A stretch of 64,000 bases of DNA from Rhodoligotrophos sp. CJ14 (GTDB taxonomy: Bacteria; Pseudomonadota; Alphaproteobacteria; Rhizobiales; Im1). The stretch lies in NCBI RefSeq assembly GCF_038811545.1, contig NZ_CP133319.1, positions 4,104,001 through 4,168,000 on the forward strand, read 5' to 3'. The notes below the pieces were generated by a model. That model saw only the letters and a list, made by a program, of their open reading frames with translations, searched no databases and had not been told where the DNA came from. Positions within the stretch are counted from its first letter, which is position 1, and each line of letters opens with the position of its first letter. Below are positions 61,744-64,000 of the stretch, one piece after another. Position numbers and translations under genes: made by a program.

Positions 61744-62561
61744 TCCGGTTCATCCCGGCGCAAAGTGCCGGCAAACAGGCGGCCGGCCCCGGCCGCCTCG
61801 AGCCAGGGGAGCGAGCAATAATCGGTGATGGTAAGGCCGCCATCGACGAGCAGGGTCGCGCCGGTGACGAAGGAGGCCTCATCCGATGCGAGGAACATGA
61901 CCGCGCGGGCGATCTCGTCGGGTGTGCCCATGCGCCCGAGCAGCGAAACGCCTTTCTCCCAATCCGCTCCGGCATTGCCCGCGGTCGCCTCCGTCCTGAT
62001 CCAGCCCGGCGAGACGGCATTGGCGCGAATGCCGCAAGCCGCGCCTTCGACCGCGAGCGCCCGCGTCAATGCTTCGAGCCCGGCCTTGGCTACCGCGTAA
62101 TTTCCCCATTGGCCATGAAACGTGGCTGTGGATGAAATATTGACGATGGCTCCTCGGCCCGCAGCGGCAAGATGCGGCAGGGCATAGGCTGAGGTGAAAT
62201 AGGCCGCCTCGAGATTGGGGCCGATCACCTTGCGCAGCCGGACACCGGGTGTATCGCTGGCATCGACCCCGGAGCGCATGGCACCCGCGCCCGCATTATT
62301 GACGAGCACATCAAGCCGGCCGAATGCGGCCGCTGCCTGGTCCACGATCCTCTTGCAGTGGTCCTCTATGGTGAGGTCGCCGGCCACGAACGCTCCTTCG
62401 CCACCCAACGCCCGCACCGTATTGAGCGTGGCGCGGCCCTTCTCTTCATCTCGCCCGCTGATCACGACGCGCGCGCCCTCCTGGACGGCGCGCAGCACGA
62501 TACCTCGGCCGATACCGGAATTGCCGCCGGTCACGAGCACGACCTTGTCTTTGAGACGCAT
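61737..62561 (-). CDS. Short-chain dehydrogenase/reductase (FabG-like)
   Basis: A 274-residue classical SDR with VLVTGGNSGIGRGIV at residues 8-22, NNAGAGAM, catalytic Ser in ISSTATFHG, YAVAKAG (YxxxK) and SPGWIRTEATAGN. The C-terminal FVTGATLLVDGGLTI is standard, followed by an extra 25-30 residue tail (SLPWLEAAGAGRLFAG). ATG at 62561 follows GAGGGGAAG. It is convergent with the CoA-transferase/acyl-CoA dehydrogenase operon and could oxidise a hydroxyacyl intermediate of it. Confidence 0.9.
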   Translation of the reverse strand: MRLKDKVVLVTGGNSGIGRGIVLRAVQEGARVVISGRDEEKGRATLNTVRALGGEGAFVAGDLTIEDHCKRIVDQAAAAFGRLDVLVNNAGAGAMRSGVDASDTPGVRLRKVIGPNLEAAYFTSAYALPHLAAAGRGAIVNISSTATFHGQWGNYAVAKAGLEALTRALAVEGAACGIRANAVSPGWIRTEATAGNAGADWEKGVSLLGRMGTPDEIARAVMFLASDEASFVTGATLLVDGGLTITDYCSLPWLEAAGAGRLFAGTLRRDEPDQ

Positions 62562-62819
62562 AGATCTTCCCCTCATCAGGTCCGGAAAGATACAGTTTCG
62601 CCATATTCCCTTCCGGTTTCTCAATCCTTCCCGGTGACGATAAGCAGTCGGCTTTGCTCGCCTCCAGCCACGTCGCGGCTGTCATCATAGCCTCTCTCGC
62701 CGATATGCCACGCTCAGTGGCGAATGATCGTTGACTGGGAACCGCGGCTTTGCAGATCCGCGCGGGCATGCCAGACTGGGCAACGGTATGGAATTGGAAC
62801 GACCCATGGGGAAAGGCCA

Positions 62820-63542
62820 ATGATCAGGACCGCAAGACGGATATGCGGCGCGGTGGCATTCAGCCTGGTCGGCATCATCTGTTCAGCATCAGCCTTCGCA
62901 CAATCGGGCGCCATGGCCGGACGCTGGCTGGTGGAGGATATCGGCGGTCAAGGTGTGCTCGACCGGGTGCAGACGACGCTGGAGCTGACCGCTGATGGTG
63001 CGTTTCAGGGGTCCGGCGGCTGCAACACCTATAGCGGTCAGGCTAAAATCGACGGGAACGCGATCACTTTCGACCGGCCGGTCTCGACCCGCAAGGCCTG
63101 CATCTCGGCCGTGATGGGCCAAGAGAACAAATTCTTCAAGGCGCTTGAGTCTGTTCGCAGTTGGAAGCGTGATCAGCACGGCAAGCTGTTGCTTGTCGAT
63201 GGCGCTGGCAAGGAGATCATGCGCCTGACGACCATGCGATCGCAGGCTTCCATAAGCTTTCCCGTGCCTGGAGCCGAGGAGATCACCACGCAGACCCTGA
63301 GCTATCGCTGCGATGAAACCGATACCCGTCTCGATGTGACCTATATCAATGCGGGCTCGGTTTCACTGGCGCTGCTGAGCATCAAGGATCAGTTCGTTGT
63401 GGCTGCGAACGTTCTGTCAGGCTCCGGGGCCAAAGATGCCGGTGCGCAATATATCTGGTGGACCAAGGGCGAGACCGCCAATCTCTACGATCTGATGGGT
63501 GGCGAGGACGCAGCCCCTGTGGACTGCGCCGAAGTCGAGTAG
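62820..63542 (+). CDS. Secreted META-MliC two-domain protein
   Basis: A 240-residue exported protein. It has a signal peptide (about 1-27, cleavage near SAFAQ), then a META/HslJ domain (about 31-135; GRWLVEDIGGQGV, FQGSGGCNTYSGQ, RKACISAVMGQENKFF) and a C-terminal MliC/PliC-like domain (about 150-230; LSYRCDETDTRLDVTYIN, AQYIWWTKGETANLYDL). MliC domains inhibit C-type lysozyme. The Cys of the GGCN motif and the YRC Cys are present. GAAAGG precedes the ATG at 62820. Confidence 0.87.
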   Translation: MIRTARRICGAVAFSLVGIICSASAFAQSGAMAGRWLVEDIGGQGVLDRVQTTLELTADGAFQGSGGCNTYSGQAKIDGNAITFDRPVSTRKACISAVMGQENKFFKALESVRSWKRDQHGKLLLVDGAGKEIMRLTTMRSQASISFPVPGAEEITTQTLSYRCDETDTRLDVTYINAGSVSLALLSIKDQFVVAANVLSGSGAKDAGAQYIWWTKGETANLYDLMGGEDAAPVDCAEVE

Positions 63543-63581
63543 CGGCAAGTGACGCGGGCTCCACACCCGCTGCCATCCCGC

Positions 63582-64000
63582 CTAGGAGAGGAAGGGACCA
63601 TGGTGACCACTGGCCTGGTCATGGTGGTACCGTTCGAGCGCGGGATCTGCTGCTGAGGAGTGATGATCGTTTTGTGTAAGGTCGGGCGTTGATACCGCTT
63701 TGACGAGCGCCGATGGCCGGAGCTGATAATGGTCCTTGTGGCCGAGCGCATTGAATTTGGCCTGGAGCTCGTCGGTAAGATTCTGCTGGCTTTTGGCAAG
63801 ATCAGCCGACAGGCCGGCATGAGGGCCCCTGACGACATGGTTTGCGCCCCGAGGCACGTCGTCTGAGACCAGCCACTTTCCAGTATTCGGATCTTTCTGC
63901 CCACCCGTGCGGATCGCAATGGTCGAGAGCGGCGGCGGAGGCGGCGGCGGCGGTGGTGGCACCTTGGCAATGTCGTGATGTTCGCCCGCGGCGAGGTTGG
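63582..64000 (-). CDS. Hypothetical protein with polyproline tract (5' end beyond window)
   Basis: Not recognised. The frame is open to the right edge (upstream residues NLAAGEHHDIAK) and contains a run of about ten Pro, then TGGQKDPNTGKWLVSDDV, RGPHAGLSADLAKSQQNL and a His-rich end. A GTG just before the proline run could be an internal start, but the open frame upstream suggests a longer protein with the prolines as a linker. It is convergent with the META-MliC gene, with stops 39 bases apart. Confidence 0.55.
   Translation of the reverse strand, partial: NLAAGEHHDIAKVPPPPPPPPPPLSTIAIRTGGQKDPNTGKWLVSDDVPRGANHVVRGPHAGLSADLAKSQQNLTDELQAKFNALGHKDHYQLRPSALVKAVSTPDLTQNDHHSSAADPALERYHHDQASGHHGPFLS

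Noticed and set aside
1-64000. tRNA, rRNA, CRISPR array, transposase or phage integrase
   Set aside because: None was found by eye on either strand: no regularly spaced repeat array, no CCA-ended cloverleaf candidate that stood out, and no transposase or integrase motif.

Overview
The window reads as chromosomal DNA of a GC-rich alphaproteobacterium, most likely in the order Hyphomicrobiales (Rhizobiales). The grounds are the ureJABCEFG urease order, ExoD and DUF3597 family genes, many liv-type importers, long ATGA-coupled operons, and intergenic palindromic repeats of the rhizobial 'gagcattttcgagcg...' kind. No rRNA, tRNA, CRISPR array, insertion sequence or prophage was seen. Almost all of it is coding.

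Layout. (1) 1-4933, minus: urease operon ureJ-A-B-C-E-F-G, with ureG cut by the left edge and no ureD in view. (2) 5487-6953, plus: membrane class III adenylate cyclase. (3) 6925-20965: a CoA-dependent catabolic island. A GntR regulator and a LeuC-type dehydratase face a long plus-strand operon: acyl-CoA dehydrogenase, LivHMGF, a thiolase-like protein with its DUF35 partner, an NDP-forming acyl-CoA synthetase, a LivJ-type binding protein, enoyl-CoA hydratase, an amidohydrolase and a methylisocitrate-lyase-like enzyme. A 14-bp perfect palindrome lies in the divergent promoter. (4) 21091-21953: DsbA-like thioredoxin-fold protein and a small hypothetical. (5) 22211-31067: biotin carboxylase, biotin carrier, PxpC, PxpB, a ribose-type ABC importer and PxpA in one minus-strand cluster, divergent from a GntR gene. 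(6) 31123-40723: mixed genes (Rnk/GreA-like, SDR, S10 carboxypeptidase, ATP-grasp plus epimerase pair, MATE exporter, M24-fold protein lacking metal ligands, ExoD). (7) 40901-48831, minus: a second catabolic module, with a Pot-type ABC importer feeding crotonase, acyl-CoA dehydrogenase and NDP-forming acyl-CoA synthetase. (8) 49181-52152: a second-type FtsH and a DegS-like protease. (9) 52286-57011: VOC protein, tandem DUF1428, orphan ATPase, DUF3597, MarR-GNAT fusion and an AAC(3)-I-like acetyltransferase. (10) 57215-62561: a third CoA module, with a TtuC-type dehydrogenase divergent from a MaoC-like hydratase, CoA-transferase III and acyl-CoA dehydrogenase, facing a convergent SDR. (11) 62820 to the end: a secreted META-MliC protein and a partial proline-tract protein.

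How it works together (inference): the stretch is a nutrient-scavenging region. Three units each carry CoA-linked degradation enzymes, two of them with their own ABC importer. A further unit joins an importer to a split biotin-dependent carboxylase plus PxpABC. That unit matches the domain set of urea carboxylase in separate proteins and is the best candidate for an undescribed pathway. Start codons were chosen from Shine-Dalgarno spacing and family N-termini. All family assignments come from motif recognition in the translated sequence; no database search was run.
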